Source of the DNA: Caldiserica bacterium UBA4770 | GTDB lineage: Bacteria; Caldisericota; Caldisericia; Caldisericales; Caldisericaceae | Assembly (NCBI GenBank): GCA_002403335.1 | Contig: DHHO01000006.1 | Span: 124,001 to 188,000, forward strand | Direction: 5' to 3' | DNA: 64,000 nt | In this document: piece after piece, positions 51,371 to 60,640 of the stretch | Layout: every line of letters begins with the position of its first letter | Position numbering within the stretch: position 1 is the first letter of the stretch | Notes under the pieces: generated by a model | What the model was told of the DNA's origin: nothing | The model's input: the letters and a program-made list of their open reading frames with translations, nothing else | Database searches by the model: none | Translations under genes and position numbers: made by a program

Positions 51371-51612
51371 ACCTGGATACAAATAGCAGGTGATTTAAAG
51401 AACTATATATGAATTGAATGAATTCAATTTTGTTGAAATAACCAACGGAAAGAAGCCCACAACAGAGAAATGGAAATTTGAAGTTTCTAAGCCAAGGGTA
51501 GCAATTACAGATTAGGATTTTGAGCAACATAAAGAAAAAAGGCATCTCAGTTCACGGTACAGAAGTGCGGGCTTTAAAAATCTTTGAAGATAAGGTTACT
51601 CATAAAACACTG
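51371..51612 (+). pseudogene. Degenerate gene remnant
   Basis: Protein-like segments in shifting frames follow one another: TWIQIAGDLKNYI, then ELNEFNFVEITNGKKPTTEK and KFEVSKPRVAITD to a stop, then GISVHGTEVRALKIFEDKVT. They read like one gene broken by frameshifts and a stop. No start codon or family is recognised. It fills the gap between degV and the convergent tRNA-Ser. Confidence 0.3.
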
Positions 51613-51616
51613 ACTA

Positions 51617-51703
51617 TGGCGGAGGGGAGAGGATTCGAACCTCCGAGACTCATCGCCTGCCGCATTTCAAGTGCGGTGCCTTAAACCACTCGGCCACCCC
51701 TCC
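51617..51703 (-). tRNA. tRNA-Ser (anticodon TGA), CCA encoded
   Basis: Acceptor GGAGGGG pairs with CCCCTCC. The anticodon stem CCGCA/TGCGG closes CTTGAAA (anticodon TGA), and a long variable arm (CAGGCGATGAGTCTC region) is typical of tRNA-Ser. The T-arm carries GGTTCGAATCC, and the discriminator G is followed by CCA. Only 7 bases separate its 5' end from the serS stop codon, so both are most likely in one transcript. Confidence 0.96.
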
Positions 51704-51710
51704 CAATCTT

Positions 51711-52985
51711 TTATTTCCTGCTAATTTTATCAATACCCATATATTTTTGCAACACTTCTGGGATGATAACCGAGCCATCCTCAGTTTGATAATTTTCAAG
51801 GATTGCAGCCATTGTACGGCCCACAGCAAGCCCCGAACCATTCAGAGTATGGACAAACCGAATCTTCCCATCCTTTGTTCTGTACCGAATATTGGCTCTC
51901 CTTGCCTGAAAATCCTCAAAATTGCTGCAGGAGGAAATCTCAACATATTTATCCTGGTAAGGCATATACACTTCAGGATCATACTTTACAGCAGCAGCAA
52001 ATCCCAGATCCCCTGTACACATCATCTTAATCTGGTAAGACAGGCCGAGTTCCCTCAATACATCCTCCGCATTATCGATGAGCTCATCAAGCTCTTTATA
52101 GGAATCCTCCGCCTTTACAAACCTTACCATTTCAACTTTATTGAACTGATGAACTCTTATAATGCCCCTTGTGTCTTTACCTGCTGCCCCTGCCTCTCTT
52201 CTAAAACATGCAGTATAGGCAACATATTTTATGGGGAGCTCTTCCTCGCTAAGTATCTCATCTCTATATAAGTTTGTGACAGGTACTTCCGCAGTCGGAT
52301 TGAGAAAAAGATCGTCCACCTCTATGTGATACATATCTTCTTCAAACTTAGGTAGCTGACCTGTGCCCGTCATAGAAGCCCTGTTAATTAAAAATGGGGG
52401 GAATATTTCTGTATACCCATGTTTTTGAATATGAAGTTCTATCATCCAGGATATGAGAGCTCTCTCAAGCTTTGCTCCCAGCCCTTTCAGTACATAAAAC
52501 CTTGCACCAGAAATCTTTACGCCTCTCTTAAAATCAATAATATCAAGGGCTTCTCCTATTTCCCAGTGAGACCTCGGGGTAAAGGGGAACTCCTTTTTTT
52601 CTCCCTCTTGCCTTATGACAACATTTTCGCTCTCATCCTTACCATATGGCACAGCAGAATAAGGAAGATTTGGAATCCTTAAGAGGAGATCCTGATAAAC
52701 AGACTCAATGTTTCGAAGTTCAGATTCTAATTCGTTAATCTGAGTTCCCGTTTCTCTGACACTTTCTTTTATCCCTTCGGCATCGCCACCCCGGGCAATA
52801 ATACTTCCAATCTCCTCAGAGAGAGTTCTTCTTTTATGCCTCATTTCATCAATTTTCTTTATCAAATCTCTTCTCTTCCTGTCTACTTCTAAGAAGTCAT
52901 CAACAATTGAAGGGTCTGTACCCTTCTTGGTAATTCCATCTTTAACAACATCTGGCATTTCTCTGATTAGATTTGGGTCAAGCAT
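51711..52985 (-). CDS. serS: Seryl-tRNA synthetase
   Basis: The 424-residue class II synthetase starts MLDPNLIREMPDVVKDGI and has the N-terminal coiled-coil tRNA-binding arm (about 30-100). Motif 2 lies in YTACFRREAGAAGKDTRGIIRVHQFNKVEMV. Motif 3 lies in HTLNGSGLAVGRTMAAILENYQ. It charges tRNA-Ser, whose gene follows immediately. TAGGAGGTAGTC precedes the ATG, 13 bases after the PBP1A stop. Confidence 0.96.
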   Translation of the reverse strand: MLDPNLIREMPDVVKDGITKKGTDPSIVDDFLEVDRKRRDLIKKIDEMRHKRRTLSEEIGSIIARGGDAEGIKESVRETGTQINELESELRNIESVYQDLLLRIPNLPYSAVPYGKDESENVVIRQEGEKKEFPFTPRSHWEIGEALDIIDFKRGVKISGARFYVLKGLGAKLERALISWMIELHIQKHGYTEIFPPFLINRASMTGTGQLPKFEEDMYHIEVDDLFLNPTAEVPVTNLYRDEILSEEELPIKYVAYTACFRREAGAAGKDTRGIIRVHQFNKVEMVRFVKAEDSYKELDELIDNAEDVLRELGLSYQIKMMCTGDLGFAAAVKYDPEVYMPYQDKYVEISSCSNFEDFQARRANIRYRTKDGKIRFVHTLNGSGLAVGRTMAAILENYQTEDGSVIIPEVLQKYMGIDKISRK

Positions 52986-52998
52986 GACTACCTCCTAT

Positions 52999-55443
52999 TT
53001 AAGGAGCTGAAAGCACTCGTACACTTCTCTCGATTGTAGCAAGAACACTCCCGTTCATATCGAGTAATACTGCTCTTAATGCAACGCTCCCTGGTTCTGA
53101 TAGAGATAAACTATAATGGTACTCATTGTTAATTGTTGGTGAATCAAGTGTAACCACAGGTAAATCATAAACATAAAAACTGACTTTATAATTACCTATG
53201 TTATTGGTATCTCCAATAATTGCAATCATCTCAAGAGACTCACCAACAATGAGGACATCCTTGTTTGTCCTGAAATCAAATAGTGGAACTTCAGGAACGG
53301 TTGTAAAATCCCTCGGGTCATACTGAGTTGGTTCGCTTCCCCTGAGATAGGTTCTTTCTTCTTTAAGATAGTCAGGACAGGTGGGTGGGGCAAGAAGGCC
53401 AGAATCCTTGCAAACAACGACTGTAACAAACCCAGCCTCCTTTATATCAAGGGGAGGAACAAATGTCTCATGAAAATCATATTTGACGATACTTTTCCCA
53501 TCGGAGGGTTTTTCCGAAAGATATCCAGAGCTATCATAGGCAGATCTGCTTACAAGACCCGTAGAAGGCCTCTTAAAATCATCCTTTGGAAAGATCTTCA
53601 TTGCCTCCAGCATAAACTGCCTCCACATCATAGCAGGAAATCTGGAGCCCGAATTAAAAACATCAGGAAAAGTTACTTCCTGTGAATCAGGGCCAAGCCA
53701 GATATTTACAGAAATATTTGGAGTGTACCCCTCAAACCATGCATCAGTCCAGTTATCTGTACTGCCCGTCTTTGCAGCTGATGGTAACTCCTTTATCCTT
53801 GCATTACCCTTTGATAGCATCACATAACTGAAGATCTTATTCATAATATAAGCCGTCTGCTCTGAGACAGCCCTGTAAGACATATCTGTATGCTCAAAGA
53901 GAACCCTTCCATCAGAAGAAATTATTTTAGTTATGATATATGGCTCATGATAAATCCCACCGTTTCCGAGGGTTGCATATGCATTTGCCATCTCAAGCTG
54001 TTTTACCTCAAAGGTCCCTATTGCAGCCGATGGGTAAGGTTGAAGAGGGGTTGTAATCCCAAACTTGCGTGCCATATAAATCACTCTATCAAGGCCTACT
54101 GCAAGTGCTGTCTTTACAGCACATATATTAGAAGATTCACTCAATGCATCACGGACGGACAATTCGCCAAAGTAATTATTCGTCCATTCATGCGGAGACC
54201 AATTATCAACAGTATACGGTTCTGAGACAATCTTAGAGGAAGGATAAAGGGAGCCATATTCAATTGCTGCTGTATAATCAAAGATCTTGAATGAAGAACC
54301 AGGCTGTTTGAGACCAACACTTCTGTTAAATTTTGTGTTATTATAGTCTCTTCCTCCAATCATTGTGAGGATGGCTCCTGAATTTGCATCAACTGCAGTA
54401 AGAGCAACCTGAGGCTGGATAACGCCCTTGGAATCAACAACTCCTTTTGGGAATATTTTGTCCTTCTCAGCGCTATTCATAACACTATCTATTGCCTTTG
54501 TTCCTGCAAGTTGAAGTTCTGGCACAATTGTTGTATATATCTTAAGACCACCTGTATAAAGCATTTCCATTCCAAACTTCTCTGAAACAATCTCCTTCAC
54601 ATAGTCAATAGCATATCCCATGTTATCCTTTATTGAAGTAGGCTCTGCAAGTTGAAGCTCTTCTGATAAAGCCGCCTCTGCCTCCTCTTCAGTGATGGCC
54701 TTTTCCAGAAGCATCTTTTCTATAACCTGCTTCTGGGATTCCTTTGCAGCTTCAAGATCTTCAAAGGGGTTTATTGCAGAAGGAGCCTTAATGACACCTG
54801 CAAGCATTGCTGCTTCTGCAAGGTCAAGCTCAGAGGCATGCTTATTGAAATATACCTGAGCTGCTGATTCTATACCATATGCACCAGAACCCAAATAAAC
54901 CTGATTCAGGTACATCTCAAGAATCTGATCCTTTGTAAACTTTTCCTCAAGCCTTATAGCAAGCACTGCCTCTTTTAATTTTCTTTCTGCAGTCTTTTCA
55001 AGAGAAAGGAAGAGTAGTCGCGAAAGCTGCTGAGTAATTGTACTCGCCCCCTGGGAGAGGCTTAACGTAGTAATATCCACCCATAGTGCTCTTGCTATAC
55101 CTCTAAAATCAAGTGCTCCATGCTCATAGAACCTCTTATCCTCCTGTATAATAACAGCCTTTTTTACAATATCAGCGATATTCTCCAGAGGTACATAAAT
55201 CCTGTTCTCCAGAGCATAGACATTTGTAATGAGATTTCCCTTATAGTCAAAGATCTGTGAGGATTGTTCTGGATCATAAGTCAGAAGGTCAATATTAGGC
55301 AATTCAGAGGAGAGTTGCCTCACATATATCAATAAACCAATACTACCCGAAACGACCACAATGAGCAGAACAATCAAAATAGTCTTAATAACAGCCCATA
55401 CAATAGACTTCTTAGATTTCTTCTTTTTCATTTCACTCCTCAT
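52999..55443 (-). CDS. Penicillin-binding protein 1A (bifunctional)
   Basis: The 814-residue protein has a Lys-rich cytoplasmic tail, a membrane helix (about 15-37) and a GT51 glycosyltransferase domain (IIQEDKRFYEHGALDFRGIARA, GASTITQQLSRLL, KFTKDQILEMYLNQVYLGSG). The transpeptidase domain has KQPGSSFKIFDY (active Ser about residue 385), SESSNIC and AAKTGSTDNWTDAWFEGYTP. A C-terminal beta domain follows. It polymerises and cross-links peptidoglycan. The start is either ATG 55443, seven bases after a TATAAT box, or ATG 55431 after GAGGAGTG. Confidence 0.94.
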   Translation of the reverse strand: MRSEMKKKKSKKSIVWAVIKTILIVLLIVVVSGSIGLLIYVRQLSSELPNIDLLTYDPEQSSQIFDYKGNLITNVYALENRIYVPLENIADIVKKAVIIQEDKRFYEHGALDFRGIARALWVDITTLSLSQGASTITQQLSRLLFLSLEKTAERKLKEAVLAIRLEEKFTKDQILEMYLNQVYLGSGAYGIESAAQVYFNKHASELDLAEAAMLAGVIKAPSAINPFEDLEAAKESQKQVIEKMLLEKAITEEEAEAALSEELQLAEPTSIKDNMGYAIDYVKEIVSEKFGMEMLYTGGLKIYTTIVPELQLAGTKAIDSVMNSAEKDKIFPKGVVDSKGVIQPQVALTAVDANSGAILTMIGGRDYNNTKFNRSVGLKQPGSSFKIFDYTAAIEYGSLYPSSKIVSEPYTVDNWSPHEWTNNYFGELSVRDALSESSNICAVKTALAVGLDRVIYMARKFGITTPLQPYPSAAIGTFEVKQLEMANAYATLGNGGIYHEPYIITKIISSDGRVLFEHTDMSYRAVSEQTAYIMNKIFSYVMLSKGNARIKELPSAAKTGSTDNWTDAWFEGYTPNISVNIWLGPDSQEVTFPDVFNSGSRFPAMMWRQFMLEAMKIFPKDDFKRPSTGLVSRSAYDSSGYLSEKPSDGKSIVKYDFHETFVPPLDIKEAGFVTVVVCKDSGLLAPPTCPDYLKEERTYLRGSEPTQYDPRDFTTVPEVPLFDFRTNKDVLIVGESLEMIAIIGDTNNIGNYKVSFYVYDLPVVTLDSPTINNEYHYSLSLSEPGSVALRAVLLDMNGSVLATIERSVRVLSAP

Positions 55444-55450
55444 AATGTCT

Positions 55451-55456
55451 ATTATA
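55451..55456 (-). promoter_or_regulatory. -10 box upstream of PBP1A
   Basis: TATAAT on the minus strand ends 7 bases before the ATG at 55443, so an internal promoter of the long operon may start a leaderless PBP1A-serS-tRNA-Ser transcript. Confidence 0.45.
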
Positions 55457-55486
55457 TGAGAAATTATTTATTGAGTAAAATGACCA

Positions 55487-55654
55487 CTACTTCTCACTGC
55501 TCCCTTTGTATATAAATAGTAAGAGAAGGCCAATAACCCCTTCCAGAAGAAGAAGGAGTTTATATAAAGGGGGCAGTTTACTCTTTCTGAGTATGATATT
55601 ACTAACTATGCCACATAAAAACCAGACAATTAAAATGACAATCAAATATCCCAT
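55487..55654 (-). CDS. Small two-helix membrane protein (55 residues)
   Basis: The ATG at 55654 lies inside the end of the thioesterase gene (13-base overlap), typical of coupled genes. The product has two hydrophobic helices (YLIVILIVWFLCGIVSNIIL and YKLLLLLEGVIGLLLLFIY) around a short basic-Pro loop. No family is recognised. It lies between the hotdog gene and PBP1A in the operon; a role at the membrane is all that can be said. Confidence 0.55.
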   Translation of the reverse strand: MGYLIVILIVWFLCGIVSNIILRKSKLPPLYKLLLLLEGVIGLLLLFIYKGSSEK

Positions 55655-56055
55655 TGCTTCTCCAGAGGGCCAACAACATAATACTTGCCCGTTGCCTTTA
55701 CCTTTACTTCTCCTTGAGAATTTACAATTTCTCCTTCCGTTTCCACAACCTTATGATTCATCCCCACAATGTAACCTCTAACCTCAAGCTCTTCGTTGAC
55801 AAGACAGTGCTTGAGGTATTTCAGGCACATCTCCACCGTATAATTTAAGAGTCCCTTTTTAAAGATTGCATTTCCCATACAATCGTCAAGAATTGCAGCA
55901 AGAATCCCACCGTGCAAAATATTGGGATATCCTTCATACTTTCTTCCTAATGAAAAATGAGAAACAATAACCCCATCATCACGCACTTCGAACTCAAGTC
56001 CAATGGAATCAGGATTATCCTTTCCACAGACAAAACAATGATTTACCATAATCAT
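55642..56055 (-). CDS. PaaI-like hotdog thioesterase
   Basis: The 137-residue protein starts with a conserved CFVCGKDNPDSIGL motif and has the hotdog active-site region YPNILHGGILAAILDDCMGNA. YVVG near the end closes the fold. This matches the 4HBT/PaaI superfamily acyl-CoA thioesterases; the substrate is unknown. The ATG overlaps the uvrD stop (ATGA). Confidence 0.82.
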   Translation of the reverse strand: MIMVNHCFVCGKDNPDSIGLEFEVRDDGVIVSHFSLGRKYEGYPNILHGGILAAILDDCMGNAIFKKGLLNYTVEMCLKYLKHCLVNEELEVRGYIVGMNHKVVETEGEIVNSQGEVKVKATGKYYVVGPLEKQWDI

Positions 56056-58145
56056 CCCGTCCTTTCAAGGGGAGCATACCTCAGGTCAAGTTTCTTTCTC
56101 CCAATCTTTATAAAATCAATAACTGCATATGGTATATCTGAATCAGTATGAACCTCAATCACCTTGCCTAACCCCCAGATTTTATGTAGTACATTCTCCC
56201 CTACTGATATATTTACAAATGCCTTCTTCTTTTCTTCCTTTATAAATTCATTAATATTGACCTCATTCAGAAACCTCGAAGGCTTTGTCAAATTCATTGA
56301 GCCAAAATAACTCCTTCTCATTGCGTAGGTAAAGAAAAGCCTTTCCTTTGAACGCGTAATACCCACATAACACAACCTTCTCTCCTCTTCTATGTCTCTT
56401 TCTGATTCAAGGGAACGGTAATGAGGAAGAAGCCCCTCTTCAAGACCTACAAGAAAAACAACAGGAAATTCAAGGCCTTTTGCAGAGTGAAGTGTCATAA
56501 GAGATACCCTGTTTCCTCCCTTCGCTTCATCAATATCTGTTACAAGAGCAAGTTGGGTAAGTAAAGCTTGAAGCGTGGGTTCCTCTGATTCTTTAATGAA
56601 ATCGCTCACCATATTGAGGAATTCCTTTACATTTTCCACCCTTGTCTCTCCCTCTACCTTATCCTTCTCAAGTATATATGTATAGTATCCTGTCTTAAAG
56701 ATAATTTCATTAACAAGCTCAACAAGATTCATTGATTTCATATCATCTCTTAATTCCTCAACCAGTGCAAGAAAATCAAGAAGATTTTTATTCGAATGTC
56801 CTTCCTCAGAGGCAAAATAGTCTAATGCCTTAAAAAGAGAACAGCCTTTATCCAGAGCGACACTTTCAATCTTACCAAGGGTTGCTTCTCCAATTTTTCT
56901 TGAAGGTACATTAATAATCCTTCTCAAACTGATGTCGTCATATGGATTGTTCAAGAAGGCAAGATAAGCAATAATGTCTTTTATTTCACTTCTCGAATAG
57001 AAACGAATGCCACCGATGACCTGATATGGAATCCCCTCTGCCATAAAGCGCTCCTCAAGAACCCTTGATTGTGCATTAATTCGGTAGAGCACACCAAAAT
57101 CCGCATAATTATATTTACCTGACTCTACAAGGTTACGAATCTTTCCAACCACAAATCTTGCCTCATCACCTTCGTCAATTGCCTCATAAAAATCCACTGA
57201 ATTTTCGATTATTTTATCACAATAAAGATGTTTGTCGCTCCTTCTCCTGTTATATTTAATAAGCCTGTTAGCCACATCAAGGACTTCCTGTGGGGAGCGA
57301 TAGTTTTTTTCAAGCTTTACAATCTTTATATCAGGAAAATCTGTCTGTATCTGGTCCATAAACTCTACACTTGCTCCCCTGAAAGAATAGATACTCTGGT
57401 CATCATCTCCTACAACTGTCAGTCTCCTGTTTCTACCTGCAAGCATTTTTATCAATTCGTACTGCATAGAGTTGACGTCCTGGAATTCATCAACAAGGAC
57501 ATACTTAAACTTATTCGAATAATAATAGAGAACAGATTCGTTCTCTCGAAATAGCCGCACTGTAAGAAAAATGAGATCATCAAAATCGAGCGAGTTATTA
57601 GCCTTTAAGTATGTTTCGTAGCCTTCGTAGATGGTAGAGACAACCTTATCCATATATTCCCCTGCTTCTTTCTTAAATAGATTGCTATCTACAAGATTTG
57701 CTTTTGCGTTTGATATATACTTCTTGACGACAGAAGGCTCGAGGTATTTCGTATCAATATTCAGCGACTTCATCACATCTTTTATTGCCCTAATGGAGTC
57801 ATCCTCATCAAGAATTGTGAAGTTCTTTCGGAAGCCAAGTACTCCTATGTCACGTCTTAAGATGCGCGCACATATAGCATGGAAAGTACCTATCCAGAGC
57901 TTCTCTATATCAGAACCGAGTAGTTTTTCAGTTCTTTCCTTCATCTCTTTGGCCGCTTTATTTGTAAAGGTAACTGCAAGTATTCTTGAGGGATATATCT
58001 TCAAATCATCTATCAAATATGCAATCTTGTAGGTAATAATCCTTGTCTTTCCTGAACCTGCCCCCGCAAAAACAAGCAAAGGGGAGGAATTATATAAAAC
58101 TGCCTCTTTTTGAGTTTCGTTTAAATCTTCAAGGAAGTCTGCCAA
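56052..58145 (-). CDS. pcrA: UvrD/PcrA-family superfamily 1 DNA helicase
   Basis: The 697-residue helicase has Walker A AGAGSGKTR (residues 27-35), TFTNKAAKEMKERT (motif Ia), VLVDEFQDVNSMQYELI (motif II), VVGDDDQSIYSFRGA (III), LEKNYRSPQEVLDVANRLI (IV) and TLHSAKGLEFPVVFLVGLEEG (V). YVGITRSKERLFFTYA is motif VI. The C-terminal Tudor-like segment (SVGENVLHKIWGLGKVIEV) favours PcrA. It acts in nucleotide excision and mismatch repair and removal of protein from DNA. Confidence 0.95.
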   Translation of the reverse strand: MADFLEDLNETQKEAVLYNSSPLLVFAGAGSGKTRIITYKIAYLIDDLKIYPSRILAVTFTNKAAKEMKERTEKLLGSDIEKLWIGTFHAICARILRRDIGVLGFRKNFTILDEDDSIRAIKDVMKSLNIDTKYLEPSVVKKYISNAKANLVDSNLFKKEAGEYMDKVVSTIYEGYETYLKANNSLDFDDLIFLTVRLFRENESVLYYYSNKFKYVLVDEFQDVNSMQYELIKMLAGRNRRLTVVGDDDQSIYSFRGASVEFMDQIQTDFPDIKIVKLEKNYRSPQEVLDVANRLIKYNRRRSDKHLYCDKIIENSVDFYEAIDEGDEARFVVGKIRNLVESGKYNYADFGVLYRINAQSRVLEERFMAEGIPYQVIGGIRFYSRSEIKDIIAYLAFLNNPYDDISLRRIINVPSRKIGEATLGKIESVALDKGCSLFKALDYFASEEGHSNKNLLDFLALVEELRDDMKSMNLVELVNEIIFKTGYYTYILEKDKVEGETRVENVKEFLNMVSDFIKESEEPTLQALLTQLALVTDIDEAKGGNRVSLMTLHSAKGLEFPVVFLVGLEEGLLPHYRSLESERDIEEERRLCYVGITRSKERLFFTYAMRRSYFGSMNLTKPSRFLNEVNINEFIKEEKKKAFVNISVGENVLHKIWGLGKVIEVHTDSDIPYAVIDFIKIGRKKLDLRYAPLERTG

Positions 58146-58153
58146 AAGACACC

Positions 58154-58774
58154 TCAGACAGAAGTAAAAATACCCATAATCAATGCAACAAAGAGAGAAA
58201 ATATGACGAAAACCAAAACAAACGGAATAAATAAAATCCCGATTGCAAGCCCCCGATTGATTTCATAGACCCTTTCAATTGCAATAACATAAAGGACGAT
58301 ACCCCAGATTACAAATATCAAGTTCACATAAATAGGTGGAGCAATCTTAAAGGCACTCACAAGAAAAATAGTCAAAACTTTACTGATAAGGGAGGGAACC
58401 GAAGCGAAACTCCAGCACAGGAACAGCGGAACTCCATTACTTTTCTTGACTGCAAATTCTGCAATCAGGTTATAAATTGAAGTAGAAATAAACACAGAAA
58501 GATACGGAGTTATAAGAGAAAGCACCACAAAATATGGCGAGGAAACATACCGCTTTAAGCTTTCCGAAATATCAAGTGGAAGTTGAGCAAATAATTCTTC
58601 TTCGAGAAAGATACTGAAGTTTCTAAAAACAACAATGACAAAAATTACTGAAACAATTCCAAATAAAAAGAGATAAAATACTGCAGGATAAATATACCTC
58701 TTCTCCTTAATATCATTGAATGCCACTGAAGGTCTTACAATGACTTTATAAATATTTTCAAAGGCATCTAACAT
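58154..58774 (-). CDS. Yip1-family membrane protein
   Basis: The 206-residue protein begins AFENIYKVIVRPSVAFNDIKE, the usual cytoplasmic start of Yip1 domain proteins. Five hydrophobic helices follow, with LCWSFASVPSLISKVLTI in the family's conserved loop. Function in bacteria is unknown. It sits one base after sppA and eight before uvrD. Confidence 0.78.
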   Translation of the reverse strand: MLDAFENIYKVIVRPSVAFNDIKEKRYIYPAVFYLFLFGIVSVIFVIVVFRNFSIFLEEELFAQLPLDISESLKRYVSSPYFVVLSLITPYLSVFISTSIYNLIAEFAVKKSNGVPLFLCWSFASVPSLISKVLTIFLVSAFKIAPPIYVNLIFVIWGIVLYVIAIERVYEINRGLAIGILFIPFVLVFVIFSLFVALIMGIFTSV

Positions 58775-58775
58775 A

Positions 58776-59684
58776 TCAGTAGCCTATCCTTAGAATGTAC
58801 TGTACCTTGAATGGCTCAAGACCTTTGAGGATTTCAACCTCAGGTACCTGCGATAAGTTAAACAATATTGAAAAAAGGCTTCGTTCAATTTTATGCTCCA
58901 CAATCACTGGCTTTCTTTCAATTCCAACATCTTTTGCAAGCATATCGATGGTATCCTCCAGAGATCCCACTCCGTCGATAAGGCCACGCTCATTTGCCTG
59001 CAAACCTGTGAAAATTTGTCCTCTTGAGACATCTTTTAGCTTATTCATCTCTATATGCCTGTTTTCGGAAACAACACTTAAGAATCTTTCATAAGCCTCA
59101 TCTATGATACTTTGAAACATCTGCTTCTCCGCATCCGTCATATCCCTTATGGATGAACCCATATCCTTATATATATCGCTTTTAATAACAGTCTCTTTTA
59201 TTCCAATCTTGCTGAGGAGTTCGGAATAATCAAGAAACTCCATAATAACGCCAATACTTCCAGTTATAGTGGATGGTTCTGCAAAGATTTTGTCAGCAGC
59301 ACAGGAAATATAATAAGCACCAGAGGCTCCATAACCTCCCATCGAGACATAAACCTTTCTTCCTGTTTCCTTCTTAAATCTAAGAAGGAGGTTGTAAATC
59401 TCTTCTGTTGTCGTAACATCTCCTCCAGGACTATCAATTCTTATTAAAAGGGCTTTCGTTGAAGATTCTTTCACCTCCTCAAGGAGTGTCTTTACGGCGT
59501 CCTCTGAGATTGATTGCCCTGTAAGAACATCTCCCCCAATGATACCTTCAAGTCTAATGAGGGAAATAGAATTACCACCCCCGGAGAAATTTGGTAAGGG
59601 AGCCGTAACCCTTATAAGCGAAAAAATCAGGACAAAGGCAATCGCACAGACGATAATTAAACCGAATATTCTTTCTCTTCTCAT
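58776..59684 (-). CDS. sppA: Signal peptide peptidase SppA
   Basis: The 302-residue S49 peptidase has an N-terminal membrane helix (about 8-28) and IRIDSPGGDVTTTEEIYNLL. The nucleophile lies in SMGGYGASGAYYISCAADKI (Ser of ASGAYY). TGSIGVIMEFLDYSELL and a Lys in VIKSDIYKDMGSS are the likely general-base region. It cleaves leftover signal peptides in the membrane. It overlaps nrnA by 4 bases. The single-domain length is typical of Gram-positive-like SppA. Confidence 0.92.
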   Translation of the reverse strand: MRRERIFGLIIVCAIAFVLIFSLIRVTAPLPNFSGGGNSISLIRLEGIIGGDVLTGQSISEDAVKTLLEEVKESSTKALLIRIDSPGGDVTTTEEIYNLLLRFKKETGRKVYVSMGGYGASGAYYISCAADKIFAEPSTITGSIGVIMEFLDYSELLSKIGIKETVIKSDIYKDMGSSIRDMTDAEKQMFQSIIDEAYERFLSVVSENRHIEMNKLKDVSRGQIFTGLQANERGLIDGVGSLEDTIDMLAKDVGIERKPVIVEHKIERSLFSILFNLSQVPEVEILKGLEPFKVQYILRIGY

Positions 59685-60640
59685 TCCTTTCTAATCTCCT
59701 TTATTAAAGAAAGTACTTCGTTGATTGCCTCTTGCATCTGCTCTCCAATAGTACATCCAGCAGCTGCCCTGTGCCCCCCACCCCCGAATTGCTCTGCGAT
59801 AATTCTTACATCAGCGCTATTCTTTCCCCTTAAACTCACCCTCACTTCTCTCTTTCGAGTCTCCTTAAATAGTACAATATATTCAGCATCCCTTATCTTT
59901 CTCATCACATCTATAATTCCCTCTGTATCTTCGTCGGAGGCATTAAACTCCTCAATATCCTTTCGCATTATGTAAGAATATGCAATACGATCTGTAACTT
60001 CCATTCTGAGCAAAGCAAGCCCAAGCAGTTTTTGGTGCGGCATCGTGTCCATCTCGAAGATTTTGTTAGCAATAAAAGCCGGGTCAGCTCCATAATCAAG
60101 CAACTTAGCACCGTAAAGAAAGGCATCTCTGTTTGCATTCGGGTAGTGAAAAGAACCCGTATCAGTAAGAAGTCCTGCAAATAGAGCATTGCTTATATCT
60201 GCATTAATGGGTAAATGAGCATGCTCAAGAATTTCCAGAACAATAGCAGTAGTTGAAGGGGCATTTCCGTCTACAAAATTTACAGTTGCAAAATGCCCAT
60301 TTGTCAAATGATGATCAATGTTTACAGTAACTCCGAAACCCTCAAGGTGGCTTCTAAGTTCATCAATTCTATTTGTATCTGCAGCATCGAGCAGGATACC
60401 AACCTCTATATTAGATAGTTTTTCAGCATCCTTGTTAATGAGTTGAAAATTCTTGAGAAAATTAAATTTAACAGGAACAGGTTCAGGTACAACGTATTTA
60501 ACCTTCTTCCCTGCAATCTCAAGCGACATACCCAGACCCAATATAGAACCAATTGCATCTCCATCAGCATTTATATGCGTAAAGAGTGCGAAGCTTTTAT
60601 AATCAATGAGAATTTTACAAACTTCGTCAATTTTCTTCAT
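59681..60640 (-). CDS. nrnA: NrnA-like bifunctional oligoribonuclease/PAP phosphatase (DHH/DHHA1)
   Basis: From the ATG at 60640 (AAAGGACTGATA upstream) the protein has 319 residues. It has the DHH-family motifs THINADGDAIGSILGLG, LLDAADTNRI, NIDHHLTNGHF and FAGLLTDTGSFHY, with the DHHA1 signature FGGGGHRAAAGCTIG. It degrades nanoRNAs and 3'-phosphoadenosine 5'-phosphate. It overlaps rbfA by 14 bases. The pairing rbfA-nrnA is very common. Confidence 0.92.
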   Translation of the reverse strand: MKKIDEVCKILIDYKSFALFTHINADGDAIGSILGLGMSLEIAGKKVKYVVPEPVPVKFNFLKNFQLINKDAEKLSNIEVGILLDAADTNRIDELRSHLEGFGVTVNIDHHLTNGHFATVNFVDGNAPSTTAIVLEILEHAHLPINADISNALFAGLLTDTGSFHYPNANRDAFLYGAKLLDYGADPAFIANKIFEMDTMPHQKLLGLALLRMEVTDRIAYSYIMRKDIEEFNASDEDTEGIIDVMRKIRDAEYIVLFKETRKREVRVSLRGKNSADVRIIAEQFGGGGHRAAAGCTIGEQMQEAINEVLSLIKEIRKE

